DNA of 64,000 bases, from the NCBI GenBank assembly GCA_024663395.1, contig JANFAH010000001.1, positions 5,456,001 through 5,520,000 of the forward strand. Direction: 5' to 3'. Numbering within the stretch: the first letter of the stretch is position 1; each line of letters begins with the position of its first letter. The translations under genes were made by a program, and so were the position numbers. The stretch comes from Pisolithus tinctorius (lineage: Eukaryota > Basidiomycota > Agaricomycetes > Boletales > Pisolithaceae). The notes under the pieces were generated by a model. That model worked only from the letters and a program-made list of their open reading frames with translations. It was not told the DNA's origin and did no database searches. Shown piece after piece: positions 60,941-64,000 of this stretch.

Positions 60941-63900
60941 TCATCTATATACACCTGCCGATGTCTTTGTCAGTTCCCACCACTGTGCTGTCTCTTCATC
61001 CATCTTGTGCAAATGTTCGTCCTCCCTTCGCAAGTATTCACTAGGGTGCTGAGTGAACAGTCGTACGTCGAAGTCTCTTAACAGCCAGATCGTCTCACGA
61101 CCACGGCTATGTGATAGTGCCATGTATGCATTGAACAGTGTTAACTGACCACTAGGTGGTGTGCCTATGTCAACCACGCAGTGCTTGAGTGTCTGTGCTT
61201 GAGCGCGATAATCAGTAAATGCATATGCAGGTGTTATCGGCAACTGCACACGGGTGATCGTTGATCGCTTGCCTGCGGCTGTTGTGATGGAGAACGTTCT
61301 ACTGATTGGCGTCACTGGCAGCACACCTCCACGCAGTCCTTCCAGATCATTCACCCTGGTACGCTTCATCTCCACGAGCACATACAGTGGTGGATGTTGC
61401 AGCTGAATGACACTCTTTTCTGTGCACTTGACTCTCTCTCTCGAGTCAAGCATGATGTCAACCACGTGGCCTCACGCCCCATTGGCCAAGTCAAGATCAG
61501 TTGTGACGTTGAACGTGACCATCACTTGCATGCCAATGGCGAGCTCCACCTCGTCTGACAGTCCACCTTGCTCTTGTTGATTACAACCCCGCCCTCCCTT
61601 TGGATTGGCTGCCACTGCGAATCTCTCTTGCAAAGTGAGTGCACGTCCACCTATGGTGTCCAGAGCAGGACAACTGATGAGTGATAAACCTTCCGAGTTC
61701 GCACGTTCTTTGGCAGTCATTGAATTCCAATCAATACGCACGGCATGCCACGGTGTCACCAGTACCACATCCTTCCAAGGGGTGTGAGTAAAGTCGGTCG
61801 GCGGGCAGGTAGGATTTTCCAACACAAGCCCCTGCAGCATCTTGATCTCATGTTCGCTGCAGGTCCTGTTGCATATGTGGTGCAACAGATCACTCCACAT
61901 GGCATCGGTGACTCTCACTTGAGTCTTTAGGCGGACGACGACATCAAACTGTTCATAGATACGACGACCGACAAGTTCGTCGTGGGAATCCTTCTCCATA
62001 TTACACAGCCAGAATAAAGGTGCGGACAGTTTTGTAGCCACAGGCAGAAATTGATGAAAATTGCCCACCATGATCACATTCAGCCCTCCAAACGGAAGTT
62101 CCGTCGATGTAGCATCAGTGCCTGTTCGTGTGTGACATATAATGTTGGAGAGTTTGGCCAGCAAAGGTCGAGACAGCATTGACATCTCGTCGATGATAAG
62201 ATAGGATTTGTCATGCCAGTATTCCTCAAGCCTTTTTAACGTCTGTGCTGATTGTTTACCACCATTTAGCGGTATCATGCCTGTCACTGCACTGTTAGAC
62301 TCCATGTTCATTGCAGGGGGTCATCGTACCTATGTTGTGCAATGTCTTGCCTTCGATCACTGATGCTGCAATGCCTGTGTAGGCCACTTTCACAAGCATA
62401 CCACCAACACCTTGGTGGGTAAAATTCTTGGTGATTGTCTGTATTGTCTTCGACTTCCCAACACCCCCCTCCCCTGGAATAATCATCCGCAGCTGATCGG
62501 GTCTCCCACCCGTGACAAAGTGCTGTAAGTGCCAATCAATGATGTCATATGCTCACTGTTGATCTTCTAACAGGTCGTCAACGGCAGATGGCTCAAGTCT
62601 GTCCTCCACAGCCACCAGTTGTGCAAGCATGTAGGTACCTCCTGCCTTTGGGCCTGTCACACCAATGTTTTGGAGGACGCCACCTTGGTCCATTTCTTTG
62701 TCTGCCATGATGGATATTTGATTTTCCTTCACACTGTCCACCATGGCATGCATGGTGTTCAACCATGCCTCCAGTTGAGGTTTGTCCCCTCCTATGGCTA
62801 TTTGATATGAATATTTCTCTGGACGCTGGGTGGGGGGACATGCTGTGAACACCCCATACTGCAGTGCTATGGCAATTGCCTGTTTAGCATGAGCCTGCTC
62901 TTGTGCTGAAAGTTGATCTTGTTTGAAAGCCACCAGGTCCACCTCAGATAGAGTTGCTGTCCAGTTGCCGCTATCATCTGTGTCGTTGGCTGTCTCATCG
63001 ACATGGTCTGCCATTTGTCAATCTCGAACAGGTCGGTAGTGTTCTCCTGCCTCACCAGGTACTGATGCTGTTTCACAGGCTGTTTTGGAGTCGTAATAGT
63101 ACTGCAAACCAGCGAGCATGTGGGTCACCCAAGGTGTATTTGAAGCCTTCATACGCTCTAATGCGTCACTCCATTCCTCGTCGCTCCTCTTCAGATCGGA
63201 TCCCATTTGCCACAGCTTCAACAATGCCAACATGCATGTGCAATAGAAATCGTATGTGCTGCTTTCATCGTCATGGGGCAGCCATGGGCCTACAACCTGT
63301 GGGAGGGTATTGTGTCCTTTGGCACAACGAACTCGGCAGTGTGTTTGAGCCTTTGGGTGATCCTCATGATAAGGTGAGTGCATGTGTGCAGGGCGGCCCC
63401 TTGTGTGAGATGTTCGCTGACTTTGGTCCTCCTCTGTCAGTGTATAACGTTCTTCCCATGTATCACACACGAATGTGAGAAGCGGGAATTCCTCCAACTC
63501 TGCGCTGTGTTGGAGATAATCTTGCATTTGTGTGCATGTATACAGCTGCCCTCAGCGACTGCACAGTAATGTCACCACATCATTATTCTCTTTGCCATCT
63601 ACGCCGTCATTGCCCTGACCATTCAAGTGGTATGAATACCTGGCCACACAGGATAGTGAGTATGGCAGCTGTCATGCTGCGTCGCTGTCAAATATGCTCA
63701 CCTCTCTGTCGAGCCCACCGAGAACTCTGGGTACAGACCCTTGATGGTACTGAATAACAGCCCCATGTACAATGAGGCATAGTTGTGCGAGGTGAAAGTG
63801 TCTCCATATCCCATCAGGTACGACACCACCTGTGGTGCTGATAACTCTGCCTCGCAATTGATTACGTTGATACAGTGGTATATCAATAGCCGATTGCGTT

Positions 63901-64000
63901 CATGCACATCATCATACTTTGGATTATTTATATGATATGGCAATGCTGATGCCATTAACACAGAAAGGTTATGACTTTTCTTTTGTTTTTTGGTGGCATA
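60941..64000 (-). pseudogene. Helitron Rep/helicase, C-terminal half, decayed and partial
   Basis: This is a PIF1-like SF1 helicase of a rolling-circle Helitron. Reading leftwards from the window edge come YHINNPKYDDVHERNRLLIY and LMGYGDTFTSHNY, a linker region with MQDYLQHSAELEEFPL, and then the helicase. The helicase motifs are EDQQ-stop-AYDIIDWHLQ, IIPGEGGVGKSKTIQTI (Walker A), YTGIAASVIEGKTLHNIGT, SYLIIDEMSMLSRPLLAKLS (Walker B, DEMSM), NVIMVGNFHQFLPV, ELAIGMQVMVTFNVTTDLDL, NGA-stop-GHVVDI and NAYMALSHSRGRETIWLLRD. Five in-frame stops are all TGA: 63672, 63552, 63018, 62553 and 61472 (left coordinates). Frameshifts occur near 63700 and 62311. The Rep nuclease domain lies beyond the right edge. 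This copy cannot make a full helicase. Confidence 0.82.

Overview
The window looks like nuclear DNA of a filamentous basidiomycete, probably an Agaricomycete. The reasons are dense genes with many introns of about 50-60 nt, short intergenic spacers, and the mix of families: FkbM-type methyltransferase, isopenicillin-N-synthase-like oxygenase, Zn2Cys6 regulator, ArAE/DUF2421 transporter, Cps1-like glycosyltransferase, DUF6533 membrane proteins, P450, an RNase H-bearing LINE and a Helitron helicase. This is inferred from family recognition by eye; no search was run. Exon boundaries were worked out by hand only where stated. Elsewhere the coordinates are start-to-stop gene spans that include introns.

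Layout. 0-6 kb: the 5' part of an FHA-domain checkpoint kinase (minus, running off the left edge), a membrane-anchored FkbM-like methyltransferase (+) and a 2OG-Fe(II) oxygenase (+). 6-11.4 kb: gene-poor, with a promoter-like stretch and a badly decayed histone H2A-like relic. 11.5-20.9 kb: a Zn2Cys6 regulator (+), a C2H2 zinc-finger gene with a damaged first finger (-) and a large ArAE/FUSC-type membrane transporter (+). 21.9-25.3 kb: a small C2-like gene (+) and a processive family-2 glycosyltransferase (-). 25.7-41.3 kb is a conserved housekeeping block: Ariadne-type RBR ubiquitin ligase (-), lysyl-tRNA synthetase (+), Hsp110/SSE1 (-), the splicing factor CLF1/crooked neck (-) and the PAF1-complex subunit CTR9 (+).

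41.9-59.3 kb is accessory. A divergent pair, a DUF6533-type seven-helix membrane protein (-) and a cytochrome P450 (+), has been amplified. There are three membrane-protein copies, one full P450, one dead P450 5' fragment and one stray exon fragment. The P450 is split by a 6.6-kb LINE flanked by a 14-bp target-site duplication. The LINE still has both ORFs, with a single in-frame TGA in the reverse transcriptase. 60.9-64 kb holds the C-terminal half of a Helitron-type Rep/helicase (-), decayed by five in-frame TGA codons and two frameshifts, which runs off the right edge.

The most informative items are: the LINE disruption of the P450 inside the amplified membrane-protein/P450 module; a four-unit step-type heat-shock element in front of SSE1; an in-frame upstream AUG in lysyl-tRNA synthetase that would add a mitochondrial-type presequence; and the all-TGA decay of the Helitron helicase. 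I found no convincing wholly new system. The DUF6533/P450 module is the best candidate for one.
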